A stretch of DNA of 64,000 nt from Deltaproteobacteria bacterium (GCA_947445035.1 CANFCK010000009.1:1-64000), one strand, 5' to 3'; counted from the first letter of the stretch, positions 8,788 to 17,301 are shown. The notes: generated from the letters alone by a model not told the origin. Program-made: numbers and translations.

Positions 8788-10218
8788 TCAGTCGAACCTC
8801 CAGCCCACGCCGCCCCACGCCGCGTAGAGCGGCAGCGGCGTGTAGACGGGCTGACTCGCGTCGCGTGCCACCTCGATGCCGGCGCCGTACACCACATTGC
8901 CCACGACTTCGAGATCGGAGGCGACCGCGACTCGCCCTTTGAGGCCCACACCCAGGTACCACGGCAACATCGGGCCGAGGGTCGCCTGCACCCACGGCAA
9001 ACCAACGCCTACGTGCGGGTAGACGAAGCTGCGCACAGCGCTGTCGCCGGAGGGGAGCTCGTGGAAGTCCCCAACGGAAAACTGCGCCGAGACGCCGGCG
9101 CTGGTGGCGAAAAGACCGCGACGGTAGGCCACGTCTACCGAGACCGCTGGCGCGACGGCGTTGACCGTGGCGGCGTCGTAGGGCGCCCCAGCATCGACGT
9201 TCTGCAGGAAGAAATCGCCCGTCGACACCCATCCCGCGCCCAGTGCGGCGTGCAACGAGATCGGCGGGACTTTGGCTTTTGGTGGCGCGACGAGCTTCAT
9301 CATCTCGGCGGTGCCGCGATCGACCCGAGCCAGCTTCGGTCGGCCCGCACCGGGCAACGCCAGGTACACGGGTTCTTTGGCACCCGAGATCGGCATCATG
9401 GCCGCCTCGGAGACCGCCCAGCCCGCATCGGCGCTCTTCACCAGCGCGATCAACGCGTCCCGCTCCACGGGGCCAAAGGGCGCTTCCGCCCGCAGGGTGG
9501 CGCCCTCGGCCAGCTCGGCGTCGCCGGTCAAAAGCTCGGCACCGCCCGCGCGGACGCTGACGAAGTGTCGGCCTGGAACCATAAGTGTACGTGACCCCGG
9601 GGCCGCGTTCACCTTCTTCCCGTCCAGCCACACCTCGGCACCGCTGGCCAGCTTCCCGATCTCCAACGACGCCGCTGGCATCGCGTTCATCAGCGCGCGA
9701 ACCCCATCGTACGACAGCCGCTGCGGCTTCTCCGGCAGGTCGGCCTCGTCCGGGTTGGCGGTCCCATCGAGCGCAACGGCATCCACCCACGCCGCGACCA
9801 CGAGGGCCGGGCCGAGGGTCCGGGTGTAGGGCAACGACGCCGGGTCCAGGCCGAGGCGGTCGCCGAAGTACCGGTGCACCGCGTTGCCTTCGACCAGGAG
9901 CGCGTGTCGCATCAGTTCGGCGTCTTCGGGCGAGCGCAGGCGGGTGACGTCGGCGGTGCCCTTGCGGAGGCGCGCCATGATCTTGAGCTCGCCGTCGAAC
10001 TCAGCGAGCAGCGGCCTCACCGCGGTCAACTCGGCGCGCAGCGCGTCGATGGCGGCGGATCCGTCACCGGTCGAGGTGCTAACGAGGTCGTCGAGCGGCA
10101 TTGCCTTGACCCCGGGCAACGTCCGTGCGACGGCGTCGGTGTCGGCCGGCACGGGCGGCGCCACCCAGTAGACGCGGTCGGCGTGGGCCGCCGAGATGAG
10201 CAGCAGGACTAACGACAT
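8788..10218 (-). CDS. Exported PEGA-domain protein with probable C-terminal barrel
   Basis: 476-aa exported protein. Signal peptide MSLVLLLISAAHA, then an alpha/beta region of unknown type. A PEGA-like module sits around 190-235 (GAEVWLDGKKVN, PGRHFVSVRAGG). The C-terminal third alternates strands with Gly/aromatic residues and ends in WRFD (LHAALGAGWVST, YPHVGVGLPWVQATLG, AAWGGVGWRFD), suggesting an outer-membrane beta-barrel. PEGA modules are common in myxobacterial envelope proteins beside Ser/Thr kinases. The ATG at 10218 lies 10 bp inside the kinase gene end, so the two are probably coupled. Specific function unknown. Confidence 0.72.
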   Translation of the reverse strand: MSLVLLLISAAHADRVYWVAPPVPADTDAVARTLPGVKAMPLDDLVSTSTGDGSAAIDALRAELTAVRPLLAEFDGELKIMARLRKGTADVTRLRSPEDAELMRHALLVEGNAVHRYFGDRLGLDPASLPYTRTLGPALVVAAWVDAVALDGTANPDEADLPEKPQRLSYDGVRALMNAMPAASLEIGKLASGAEVWLDGKKVNAAPGSRTLMVPGRHFVSVRAGGAELLTGDAELAEGATLRAEAPFGPVERDALIALVKSADAGWAVSEAAMMPISGAKEPVYLALPGAGRPKLARVDRGTAEMMKLVAPPKAKVPPISLHAALGAGWVSTGDFFLQNVDAGAPYDAATVNAVAPAVSVDVAYRRGLFATSAGVSAQFSVGDFHELPSGDSAVRSFVYPHVGVGLPWVQATLGPMLPWYLGVGLKGRVAVASDLEVVGNVVYGAGIEVARDASQPVYTPLPLYAAWGGVGWRFD

Positions 10219-11879
10219 GCGAGTTTGCCCTCGGAGAGCGTGCAGTCGACCTTGCGGGGTTCGACGACGCTGACGGTGGTGGAGTCGCCCCCGGCGCTGA
10301 CGGTGCAGCTGCCGGCGGGAAAAGCTTGCATCAAGACGTTGCCGGCACCTGACGCGCTCTTGTCGCCACACACGACAGACATGCGCTCGGTGCTGTCCAC
10401 AAGCGCGAACTTGGCAGACCGAAGCCTCTCGACCGCAGCCGACTCGACGGGCGGCGGCGGCGCCAAAACGGGGAGCTTGGGGTCGTTCGGGGTGAGCTCG
10501 GGACGGTTGCCGCCCGGCGTAGGCTTGTGGGGAGCAGGGGACGGCACGACCGCCATGGTCGCGTCGGGCACCGGCGGCTCGATGGGCGCGAAGGGCTCCG
10601 GGTCCGGAGCCGCCGGGGTGACGACGGTCGCCACCACCTGGGGCGGGGGGACCGACTTCGGCTCGCCCGGCCGCATCGCGATCCAGCCAACCGCGACAAC
10701 GATGCCGAGGGCAACGACCGCCCCCGCGATCCATGCCATGCGAAGCGGCCCACCCACCCTGGCCGGCTCGTCGTGCGACTCGAGCGTCAGCGTTTCCGAA
10801 GAGCGGGTGACGGTGGCGCGATCGGGGCCCAAGCCCTCGACCGGCAACACCATCGTGGCGGAGTTCACGCTCGGCTGCCCGGTGCCGTCGGACTCAGCGA
10901 GAATCCGCCCGCGGACGCTGGTGTCGTCGGGAACCGCGCCCGCCAAGAGGGGAACGGCGACGGCGCACCAAGCCGCCAGGTCGGGCTCACTCCGCGCACT
11001 GAACAAAGCGCGGGCACGGTCTTCGACCGAGTGGGCGCTCGGACGATCCTCAGGCTCGTAGGCCAACATGTCCCGGAAAAGGGTGGCGGTGTCGAGGCCG
11101 GCGATGGACTCAAGGAGCATCGCCCCCCGGCGCACCTGCTCGGCTTGGGGCTCCGGGGCCAGCTCGGAGCGGCCGTGGGTGGTCCGCGTCAAAATTTCAT
11201 AGAGCACGACGCCGAGCGCGTACACGTCGCCCGTGCTGGTTTCTTCGCCGCCAAGCAGGCGTTCCGGAGACATGTAGCCCAACGACCCGTACCGCACACG
11301 CTCGGTTTTTGCTTCCCGCCCGGCGAAGTCGGCGCGGGCCACGCCGAAATCGAGCACTTTGAGATCGCCGCTCGGGGTGACCCGGATGTTGGTGGGTTTG
11401 ATGTCGCGATGCACCACGGCCAGCGGGCGGTCGTCGCTGCCGGGGGTTTCGGTGGCGGCGCGGAGGGCGCTTGCGACCGCCGCCACCACCTCAAGCGCGG
11501 CGCGCGTCGTCAGCGTCGGAATGTTGGCATCGGGCGGAGGGGCGACCGCAGCTTCCAGATCGACGCCCTCGACGTACTCCATGACCAACGCCCAGCGCCC
11601 GTCCAGCCGCACGAGGTCGTCGACGCGGACGATGTGCTTGTGTTGAAGCCGGCCCAAGAGCCGGGCTTCGTCGCGCAGGCGCGTACTCGCATCGCTGGCC
11701 TGATCCCAGGTGGGATTCAGCAGCTTCAGCGCGACACGACGGCGGAAGCCGCCGGCGCCCTCCATCTCCGCAAGGTAGACGCTCCCGAAGCTGCCGACCC
11801 CGAGCGTGCGGAGCAGCTCGAAACGGCGTCCAGGGGTGGCGGCGCTGCTAGTAGCCGGCAAGTGGGATGCCGAGGTCAC
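10209..11879 (-). CDS. Membrane Ser/Thr protein kinase with extracytoplasmic tail
   Basis: Eukaryote-like (Hanks-type) kinase. Numbered from the GTG at 11879 (556 aa): Gly loop LGVGSFGSV (26-34), catalytic Lys52 (VALKLL), HRD 157-159 (VVHRDIKPTN), DFG 177-179 and the SPERL segment. The kinase domain is followed by a linker, one transmembrane helix (MAWIAGAVVALGIVVAVGWI), a Pro-rich spacer and a Cys-containing PEGA-like tail (CGDKSA, CTVSAGG). All catalytic residues are present. The open frame extends further upstream antisense to a neighbour; GTG 11879 or TTG 11861 fit best. It overlaps both neighbouring genes. It likely senses the envelope and phosphorylates cytoplasmic targets. Confidence 0.88.
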   Translation of the reverse strand: MTSASHLPATSSAATPGRRFELLRTLGVGSFGSVYLAEMEGAGGFRRRVALKLLNPTWDQASDASTRLRDEARLLGRLQHKHIVRVDDLVRLDGRWALVMEYVEGVDLEAAVAPPPDANIPTLTTRAALEVVAAVASALRAATETPGSDDRPLAVVHRDIKPTNIRVTPSGDLKVLDFGVARADFAGREAKTERVRYGSLGYMSPERLLGGEETSTGDVYALGVVLYEILTRTTHGRSELAPEPQAEQVRRGAMLLESIAGLDTATLFRDMLAYEPEDRPSAHSVEDRARALFSARSEPDLAAWCAVAVPLLAGAVPDDTSVRGRILAESDGTGQPSVNSATMVLPVEGLGPDRATVTRSSETLTLESHDEPARVGGPLRMAWIAGAVVALGIVVAVGWIAMRPGEPKSVPPPQVVATVVTPAAPDPEPFAPIEPPVPDATMAVVPSPAPHKPTPGGNRPELTPNDPKLPVLAPPPPVESAAVERLRSAKFALVDSTERMSVVCGDKSASGAGNVLMQAFPAGSCTVSAGGDSTTVSVVEPRKVDCTLSEGKLACR

Positions 11880-12300
11880 ACTCCCCAGGGGTGACGTTGA
11901 GGACCAGCGTGTCCATGATGATCTCGCCTTCCGCGTCAACCAGCTGTTCGTGATCGTTGCCAACCGCGAAGGCCTCCACCTCGTAGAGCCCTTGCGTCGT
12001 TAGCGCGACAAGGCAGTAGGGGGTCACACACGGAGTGTAGAGCCCGTCGTAGACGAGGTGGTAGTGCCCTTGGCCGGGGGCCGGGTCTGGAAACAGGACG
12101 TGGTCCGTCAGGCGCAGGTTCGGCGTGGAGACCACGAACATCGCGCAGCCCGTGGCCGCGGTTTCGGGCCGGGGCCAGTCGATCGACAAGGACACGCCCG
12201 TGTCCACCGGCGCGTCGCCGGTGTCGTCAATGGGGGCGATGTACGGCGGAGGGGCGCAGGCAGTGAGCGAGGCGCCGAGGGCGACGAATAGGGTCCGCAT
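11848..12300 (-). CDS. Small lipoprotein of the kinase unit
   Basis: 150-aa lipoprotein: signal MRTLFVALGASLTAC with lipobox LTAC, then a Pro/Asp/Thr linker and a compact domain with four Cys (TGCAMFV, TPCVTPYCLVALTT, GECDLGI) that could form disulfides. No family recognised. It is the first gene of the minus-strand unit and its 3' end overlaps the kinase start. A TACACT hexamer stands 7 nt before the ATG. It may be a surface partner or ligand for the kinase's extracytoplasmic tail; this is inference from coupling only. Confidence 0.7.
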   Translation of the reverse strand: MRTLFVALGASLTACAPPPYIAPIDDTGDAPVDTGVSLSIDWPRPETAATGCAMFVVSTPNLRLTDHVLFPDPAPGQGHYHLVYDGLYTPCVTPYCLVALTTQGLYEVEAFAVGNDHEQLVDAEGEIIMDTLVLNVTPGECDLGIPLAGY

Positions 12301-12307
12301 GCCTCGA

Positions 12308-12313
12308 AGTGTA
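12308..12313 (-). promoter_or_regulatory. -10-like TACACT for leaderless start at 12300
   Basis: TACACT on the minus strand is followed by 7 nt and then the ATG of the lipoprotein gene. There is no Shine-Dalgarno sequence, consistent with a leaderless transcript. No good -35 is visible. Confidence 0.5.
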
Positions 12314-12355
12314 ACGCACTGCCGCCGCGGGTTATGGTGGTGGTGGGTGGCTGAC

Positions 12356-13831
12356 ATGCTGATCATGGTGCTTTCCGCCTGCCTGCCGCCGATCCTGTCG
12401 GACACTGGGGTGGCGCCGGACGCCGGGGACACGGCGGATACGAGCGACTCTGGGGATCCGATCGACGGGGACGATGACGGCGACGGGTTCGTCGCCGACG
12501 ATTGTGACAACGCCGACCCCGGCAGCCACCCCGGCGCCCAGGAGCTGTTGGACTTCAAGGACCAGGACTGCGACGACATCGGGGTGGAGACGGTCACCGA
12601 TCACGCGGGCGCGGTCTCCCACACCGGCACCGGCTTCATCCTGTCGATTGCGACCTTCGAAGAGATGGGTGCCGGCGGCCCCGAAGTGGCGGCGGGGATC
12701 ATCCGCGACGGCGTCGGTTCGGTGCAGGTGGCGCGCATCGACGACGTGCGCGGGGACCTGACCGGGGGGACCCGGCTCACCCACTCCGACGCGGCCAGCT
12801 TCGGCTTCGACCTCCTTGCCCAGGACCTCGATGCCGACGGCACGATCGACCTCGCGATCGGCGACCCGGCGATGGGGGCGTACATCTTTGTCGATGGTCG
12901 GCTGCTCGGGCCAGCGGGAGCGAGCCTCAGCACCGACGACTTTCCTAGGTTGGACGATCGGGTCGCGGGCGGGGCGGTGGGCTTTGCCTCGGCGCTGATC
13001 GGCGAAACCGTCGCGGCGTCCTACTCGGGGGTCGCCGGCACGTCGGTTTTCCTGTTTGACGCCGAGAGCCTGCTGACGACCGCGCAGTCCAGCCTCTTCG
13101 GCGCCGGCGTGATCGGTAGCACGCCCAGCACGGCGTTCGGCGCCAATCTCGCCGGGGTGCCGGTGGACGACGATGGCGTCGCCGACCTCGTGGTCGGCGC
13201 GCCGGCCGGCGGGGGGCTCAAAGGCCAGGTGTTCATCTTCGACGGTACGGTGGTGTCCAACGGCAGCCCGGTCCTGAGCGAGCCCGATGCGGACTGTACG
13301 CTGACTGGCGAAAAGTTGACGATCCGCCTGGGTGGCGGTGCGTTGGGCGTCGGTGACGCGGACGACGATGGTCACGACGATCTGCTCCTCGCCAGCTACG
13401 CCACCGGGACAGGCGCGGAAGAGCGTACCTGGTACTTTGTGCCGGGCGGCGCGTATTGCGGCACGCGGAGCATCGAGAACGCGGCGGTGTCAACCATCCG
13501 CGGTATCCGGCCGTATGTGCTCGATGGCACGGTCCCGGTGGGCTTCCTTTCCGCCACCAGCGCCAACCTGGACGGCGTGCCCGGAAACGAGCTGATCGTG
13601 GGCTCGCCCAGTGAAACGCCGGGTAAGGTCTATGTCTTCGCGGGGGCCACCTACGGAGCCGCGGGCAGCTACGATCTGAGCCACGCCTCCGCGGGCCTCG
13701 TGGGTCAGTCGGCCGACGACCTCTTCGGCGCCGTGGTCGGCGTTCGTGTCTCGGCGGGGGACGGCGCGCTCCTCGTCAGCGCACCGGGTCAGGAACAGGG
13801 TACCTTCTGGTCAGTCGATCTTGCCTTCTGA
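12356..13831 (+). CDS. FG-GAP-like repeat lipoprotein with MopE-type motif
   Basis: 491-aa predicted surface lipoprotein. Signal MLIMVLSAC (lipobox LSAC), an Asp/Thr-rich linker, one MopE-like calcium/metal motif (DDDGDGFVADDCDNADPG, then DQDCDD), then repeated beta-propeller-like blades with FG-GAP character (ADGTIDLAIGDPAMG, DDDGVADLVVGAPAGG, DADDDGHDDLLLASYA). These repeats bind calcium in integrin-like propellers. The start is ATG 12356 or GTG 12347, only 55 bp from the divergent lipoprotein gene. Two much larger relatives lie at 39.5 and 47.6 kb in this window. A role in adhesion or surface display is inferred. Confidence 0.8.
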   Translation: MLIMVLSACLPPILSDTGVAPDAGDTADTSDSGDPIDGDDDGDGFVADDCDNADPGSHPGAQELLDFKDQDCDDIGVETVTDHAGAVSHTGTGFILSIATFEEMGAGGPEVAAGIIRDGVGSVQVARIDDVRGDLTGGTRLTHSDAASFGFDLLAQDLDADGTIDLAIGDPAMGAYIFVDGRLLGPAGASLSTDDFPRLDDRVAGGAVGFASALIGETVAASYSGVAGTSVFLFDAESLLTTAQSSLFGAGVIGSTPSTAFGANLAGVPVDDDGVADLVVGAPAGGGLKGQVFIFDGTVVSNGSPVLSEPDADCTLTGEKLTIRLGGGALGVGDADDDGHDDLLLASYATGTGAEERTWYFVPGGAYCGTRSIENAAVSTIRGIRPYVLDGTVPVGFLSATSANLDGVPGNELIVGSPSETPGKVYVFAGATYGAAGSYDLSHASAGLVGQSADDLFGAVVGVRVSAGDGALLVSAPGQEQGTFWSVDLAF

Positions 13832-13837
13832 GGGTCC

Positions 13838-14320
13838 ATGTCGTTTTTGAAGTCTCTGCTCCACGGTCGCCCGAACGGGCTTCGCGCCCGGCTCTTCGGC
13901 ATGGGGGACCCCTCCGCCACGTCTACCTCCGCCCCCCGCCCGCCGGAGCCCGCCTTCGAGACTGGCGAAAAGTCGCTCGGGCTCCGAAAAGAAGCCCCCA
14001 AGAACGTCACGCCGCCTGATGGCTTTGAGGTGGTGCTTCACAAGGACGCGCTCCCCGACGGCCAGATCATCGAGGTCATCATGGGTGGGACGTCCGTCGC
14101 GGTGGCGCGGGTCGACGGCGTCCACTACGCCATCTCGAACACCTGCGCGCACGCGGGCGGGCCGTTGGGCGATGGCAAGCTCAGCGGTTCAACCGTGACC
14201 TGTCCGTACCACGGGTGGAAGTACGACGTGACCACGGGCGCGTGCCTCACCGACCCGTCCGTTTCGGTGCGGAGCTACCCCATTCAGATCATCGGCGACG
14301 CGGTGTGCGTGGCGCTTTGA
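13838..14320 (+). CDS. Rieske [2Fe-2S] domain protein
   Basis: 160-aa protein. About 60 N-terminal residues are low-complexity and basic. A Rieske domain follows, with both cluster-binding boxes: CAHAGG (C-x-H) and CPYHGW (C-x2-H), 20 residues apart, then CLTDPSVSVRSYPI. The form resembles ferredoxin-like Rieske proteins (NirD/ArsC-type small ferredoxins) rather than a bc1 subunit, as no transmembrane helix is present. It probably carries electrons for an unidentified oxygenase or reductase. It follows the FG-GAP gene by 6 bp, with GAGGG before the ATG. Confidence 0.85.
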   Translation: MSFLKSLLHGRPNGLRARLFGMGDPSATSTSAPRPPEPAFETGEKSLGLRKEAPKNVTPPDGFEVVLHKDALPDGQIIEVIMGGTSVAVARVDGVHYAISNTCAHAGGPLGDGKLSGSTVTCPYHGWKYDVTTGACLTDPSVSVRSYPIQIIGDAVCVAL

Positions 14321-14327
14321 GCCGAGG

Positions 14328-14558
14328 CTAGTGGGCGGCGAGGCCCTGGTCGCGCAAGAACTGACCCAAGGTCATCTTCCGCAGCGTCCGCAGCACGCGG
14401 GTGGACAGCTTCAACGTGATGAAGCGACTTTCTTCCGCGTACCACACCTTCTTCATCTGAAGGTTTGGAAGCTGGCGCTTCTTCGTCTTCACATTGGAGT
14501 GCGACACGTTGTTCGCGACGTTGGGGCGCTTTCCGGTCAGGTCGCAGCGTCGTGCCAT
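14328..14558 (-). CDS. rpmB: 50S ribosomal protein L28
   Basis: 76-aa L28: begins MARRCDLTGKRPNVANNVSHSN, then KTKKRQLPNLQMKKVW and TLKLSTRVLRTLRK, all typical of the bacterial family. ATG at 14558 is preceded by AGAGGATCTT, a clear ribosome binding site. It is the only ribosomal protein in the window and stands alone between the Rieske gene (convergent) and a membrane protein. There is one N-terminal Cys but no CXXC pair, so this is probably the zinc-independent form. Confidence 0.95.
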   Translation of the reverse strand: MARRCDLTGKRPNVANNVSHSNVKTKKRQLPNLQMKKVWYAEESRFITLKLSTRVLRTLRKMTLGQFLRDQGLAAH

Positions 14559-14654
14559 AAGATCCTCTTGCTTCGAAGCCCCGGCGTCTACCCGGCTAGG
14601 CGTCTGCGCGCAAGGTCTTGATGCCGCGGCCCGCGCGTGTGAAGGCGGAGGAGC

Positions 14655-15350
14655 GTGTCCGTTGCCTCGACCATGTTCCGCTGGACTGCGGCCGCCACCG
14701 GCCTGGGGCTGGTCGCGGGCGGCGCCTGGGCCTGCGCGGAGGTCGTTGTGGTGGGGGTCGAGGCCGCCAACGCGGCGCGGGTGACGATGGGCTTGTTCTT
14801 CTTGATCGTGGGCATTCCGCTCTTGGTGCTGCCGGTGCTCGTCGGCTCGGGGGCGATTGCGGACCCGGCACGCCCGTGGGTCGCGCCGTTGATGCGGCTC
14901 GCGGCGGAGCATGGGCAACAGGTCCAGTCCGATCCCGCGCTGGGCGTGTGGTTTGACATCGTCCACAGTGGCCCGAGATTCAGCGTCTTCATCGACGCGC
15001 GAGCCCAGGTCCTGAGACTCGACAGTCCCAGGGCGGTCCGGCACGGCGTCGTCGTCGTGCGGCGGGGCGACGCCCTCGTGGGGGACGCGGCCGCGTGGTC
15101 CGAGGCGGCCCGTGGCGCGTCGTGGTCGATGCACACGGAGGTGGCGGCGGATGGCGCTCCACTCGCGCAAAGCCGGGATCTGGCACGGGCCCTCGACAAT
15201 TTCTTTGCGTTCCGCGGCGCCCGGCAGGTCGTCCTCGGCGGGAACGGGCTGAGCCTCCAACTTCGGCTGCCGCCGCCAGACGCTGCGCCGGCTGCGATTC
15301 GTTCTGCCCTCGACGTTGCCCGGACGATCTGGCACGCCACCGCGGGATAG
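14655..15350 (+). CDS. Hypothetical membrane protein
   Basis: 231-aa protein with two hydrophobic segments near the N terminus (about 8-30, TAAATGLGLVAGGAWACAEV, and 45-65, GLFFLIVGIPLLVLPVLVGS), then a soluble domain of about 150 residues ending in VARTIWHATAG. No family recognised. GTG 14655 follows GGAGGAGC, a good ribosome binding site. It lies 12 bp before the AstE-like gene and may share its transcript. An antisense frame covers almost the whole gene, but the hydrophobic segments and downstream spacing favour this strand. Confidence 0.65.
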   Translation: MSVASTMFRWTAAATGLGLVAGGAWACAEVVVVGVEAANAARVTMGLFFLIVGIPLLVLPVLVGSGAIADPARPWVAPLMRLAAEHGQQVQSDPALGVWFDIVHSGPRFSVFIDARAQVLRLDSPRAVRHGVVVVRRGDALVGDAAAWSEAARGASWSMHTEVAADGAPLAQSRDLARALDNFFAFRGARQVVLGGNGLSLQLRLPPPDAAPAAIRSALDVARTIWHATAG

Positions 15351-15362
15351 CCCCTTGCCGCG

Positions 15363-16295
15363 ATGGACCCCGTCTACCACCGCCTGCCCGTCGTCGATGC
15401 GGGTGGGATGGAGCTCCACCTCCCCCTCGTGGACCTCGGTCCAGGCCCGCCACGGCTGTGCATCGTAGCCGGCATTCATGGGGACGAGCCGTCGCCCCTG
15501 TTGTTGGTGGACCGGATGGTGCTGGCCCTGCGAGAGCGAGAACTATCAGCCTGCATCCGCATCATAGCGGCAGCGAACATTCCTGCATTACTTCAGCGCA
15601 CCCGGTGGAGCAGCTGGGACGACGAAGACATGAACCGCATCGGGGACGGCGATGGCGGCCCCGCCCTCACCCGCCGGCTGGCAGCGGCGGTGATTGCCGC
15701 GTGCTCCGGGTGCGACGTCGTCGTGAACCTCCACAACTTCGTGATGCGCACTCCGCTTCTGGCGGTGTGGCCGCCGGGCCAGAGCGCGGACCATGCAGCG
15801 CGCCATGAGCTGCTCCTCGCTGCGCTTGACCCTCATGTCGTCTGGGTTTTCGGGGACACGCCCGAAGACCAGCGGCTCTTTTCTGGTAGCTTGGATGCCG
15901 CGATCGAGCGTCGGGGCTCGCACGTCCTGGCGGTGGAGATGTCCGATCTTCCGGAGATGGACGAACCACTTTTAGCCCGCTCGGCGTCCGGGCTTCTGCG
16001 AATCGCCGCGCAAGTCGGGTGTCTGGTCGACACCGAGCGGGCGCCTCGCCGCAACCGGGTTTACGTGCATCGGCGGCTGGTTCGTGCGCCGGGAGCGGGC
16101 ATATTCGAGCCTATCGCCGCCCTCGGTGGGCAGGTGGTCGCTACCGACATCGTGGGCGAGCTCATTCCCTTGGAGCGCCCCGGACATCGGGTGCCCATCC
16201 TGGCTGGCGACTCCGGCTGGTTGATTCAGCGGCTGGGCCGGCGTTTCGTGCGGCCGGGCGACATGATTTTCACCGTCGGGCATCCCGCCCGGTAG
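15363..16295 (+). CDS. Succinylglutamate desuccinylase/aspartoacylase-family hydrolase
   Basis: 310-aa M14-like zinc hydrolase of the AstE/AspA group. The zinc motif is intact: H39 and E42 in AGIHGDEPSP, and H124 in VVVNLHNF. NIPALLQRTRW, EDMNRIGD and the C-terminal beta-barrel segment (FEPIAALGGQVVATDIVGEL) match the family. Members remove acyl or amide groups from small amino-acid derivatives. Two diverged paralogs lie at 18.6 and 19.5 kb, both with altered zinc ligands, so this copy may supply the catalytic activity. An AT-richer stretch near 15540-15600 stands out. Substrate unknown. Confidence 0.85.
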   Translation: MDPVYHRLPVVDAGGMELHLPLVDLGPGPPRLCIVAGIHGDEPSPLLLVDRMVLALRERELSACIRIIAAANIPALLQRTRWSSWDDEDMNRIGDGDGGPALTRRLAAAVIAACSGCDVVVNLHNFVMRTPLLAVWPPGQSADHAARHELLLAALDPHVVWVFGDTPEDQRLFSGSLDAAIERRGSHVLAVEMSDLPEMDEPLLARSASGLLRIAAQVGCLVDTERAPRRNRVYVHRRLVRAPGAGIFEPIAALGGQVVATDIVGELIPLERPGHRVPILAGDSGWLIQRLGRRFVRPGDMIFTVGHPAR

Positions 16296-16310
16296 CCGAG
16301 CGCCCGTTCT

Positions 16311-16484
16311 TCAGATGTTGAAGTCGACGTCGACCACGCCACGCTCGACTCGATCCTCCGTGACCCCGACCGCGTCGGGCCGAGGGGGCATCGGCGCGGG
16401 GACCTCGATGCGCAGCGGCACACGAGCCTGAGTGGGCGCCTCGCGCTCGCGTTGGATTCGGTTGATGATGAACGCGTCAAGCAT
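16311..16484 (-). CDS. 57-residue protein downstream of the DUF2520-like gene
   Basis: A short minus-strand gene: MLDAFIINRIQREREA at the start, a Pro-rich middle (VPAPMPPRPD) and an acidic end (GVVDVDFNI). It starts 8 bp after the stop of the Rossmann-protein gene on the same strand, so it is probably its operon partner. A helix-forming N terminus, Pro-rich middle and hydrophobic/acidic C-terminal strand suggest a small adaptor. I believe similar short proteins occur in related genomes, but this is from memory and unverified. It reads cleanly with GC-rich third positions. Confidence 0.65.
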   Translation of the reverse strand: MLDAFIINRIQREREAPTQARVPLRIEVPAPMPPRPDAVGVTEDRVERGVVDVDFNI

Positions 16485-16492
16485 CTGGTGCC

Positions 16493-17269
16493 TCAGCTCG
16501 CATCGTCAGGCCCGGTCGGGTCACTTCCAATGGGAGTATAGCCACCACTCTTGACACCGGCAGTGTCGAGTGCGGTGTCGGCGCACAGAAAACTGATTCG
16601 TGCCGTCCCGGCGTCGTACGTGGGCAGCAGCGCCTGCGGGAGCGCCGCCCGGTGGGCAAGGATGGTGGCCGTGTCGCCGCGCGCCGCCGGTCCGGTCAAG
16701 GCGGCAGGCCCGGTCGCCAAGACCCGCACGAGGGTTGCCGTCGCGAGCGGGGCCAGCGTTTTTCGTGCGAGCTCGGGAGAGACCCCGGTTGCACTTGAAA
16801 AAAGTCGTGCTGCATCCTCGACGATCGCGCCGAGGTGTCCCGATACCAGGCACGCCGCGGCGTGGTAGCTGGCGCGGTCGCTGACCGGGCCGACCGACGT
16901 CCATCCGAGGCTCGTCGCCAACTCCTCCGCCAGGGCCACAGCGACCGGGTCCCCGTCGATGGTGCAGGGCACCCAGGCGCCCGTCGGGTGGGGAAAGGTC
17001 ATCAGCGGATGAAGGACCGCGCCGGGACGATCGCCGAGCACGTCGGGAGCGAGGCTGCCGGCGCTGTGGAGGGCGATCGCCCCGGCTGGGAGCTTCGCCG
17101 CCGTGGCTGCGACCGCATCGTCGGGCACGGTCAGCCAGTAGGCATCGGCGTTTGGGAGGGGATCGTCGTGATGCGTGAGCGTCGCGGTTCTCCCCGCCGC
17201 CCCCAGCGCCGCGGCCACCGCAGTGCCGAGCCGGCCGGCGCCGACGATGACGAGGCGGGGGGGCTCCAT
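16493..17269 (-). CDS. Rossmann-fold DUF2520-like protein
   Basis: 258-aa protein with an N-terminal NAD(P)-binding motif (LVIVGAGRLGTAVAAAL, residues 6-22), LTVPDDAV at the end of the Rossmann part and the family hallmark LHPLMTFP. A helical C-terminal domain follows (YHAAACLVSGHLGAIVEDA). It resembles ProC/ApbA-like reductases; DUF2520 members are largely uncharacterised. The ATG is preceded at 6 nt by TAGCCT on its strand and is divergent from the biotin-carboxylase-like gene with only 32 bp between start codons. It probably belongs to the same functional neighbourhood as the AstE-like genes. Confidence 0.82.
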   Translation of the reverse strand: MEPPRLVIVGAGRLGTAVAAALGAAGRTATLTHHDDPLPNADAYWLTVPDDAVAATAAKLPAGAIALHSAGSLAPDVLGDRPGAVLHPLMTFPHPTGAWVPCTIDGDPVAVALAEELATSLGWTSVGPVSDRASYHAAACLVSGHLGAIVEDAARLFSSATGVSPELARKTLAPLATATLVRVLATGPAALTGPAARGDTATILAHRAALPQALLPTYDAGTARISFLCADTALDTAGVKSGGYTPIGSDPTGPDDAS

Positions 17270-17275
17270 GGGGCG

Positions 17276-17281
17276 AGGCTA
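17276..17281 (-). promoter_or_regulatory. -10-like TAGCCT, N6 before ATG 17269
   Basis: The minus-strand hexamer TAGCCT followed by 6 nt and ATG fits a leaderless start. It sits back to back with the plus-strand box at 17290-17295, so the two genes share a very compact divergent promoter. Confidence 0.5.
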
Positions 17282-17289
17282 TCTCGCGT

Positions 17290-17295
17290 TAGGCT
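17290..17295 (+). promoter_or_regulatory. -10-like TAGGCT, N6 before ATG 17302
   Basis: TAGGCT, then 6 nt, then the ATG of the biotin-carboxylase-like gene. There is no Shine-Dalgarno sequence. It is the partner of the opposing box at 17276-17281. Confidence 0.5.
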
Positions 17296-17301
17296 CTACC
17301 G

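Noticed and set aside
14588-15340. Long minus-strand frame opposite the membrane protein gene at 14655.
   Set aside because: It is an Arg/Pro/Ser-rich shadow, and its start lacks a ribosome binding site.
16226-16480. 84-aa minus-strand frame over the hidden small gene.
   Set aside because: Arg/Ser-rich without plausible product. The other minus-strand frame (16311-16484) fits spacing and composition better.
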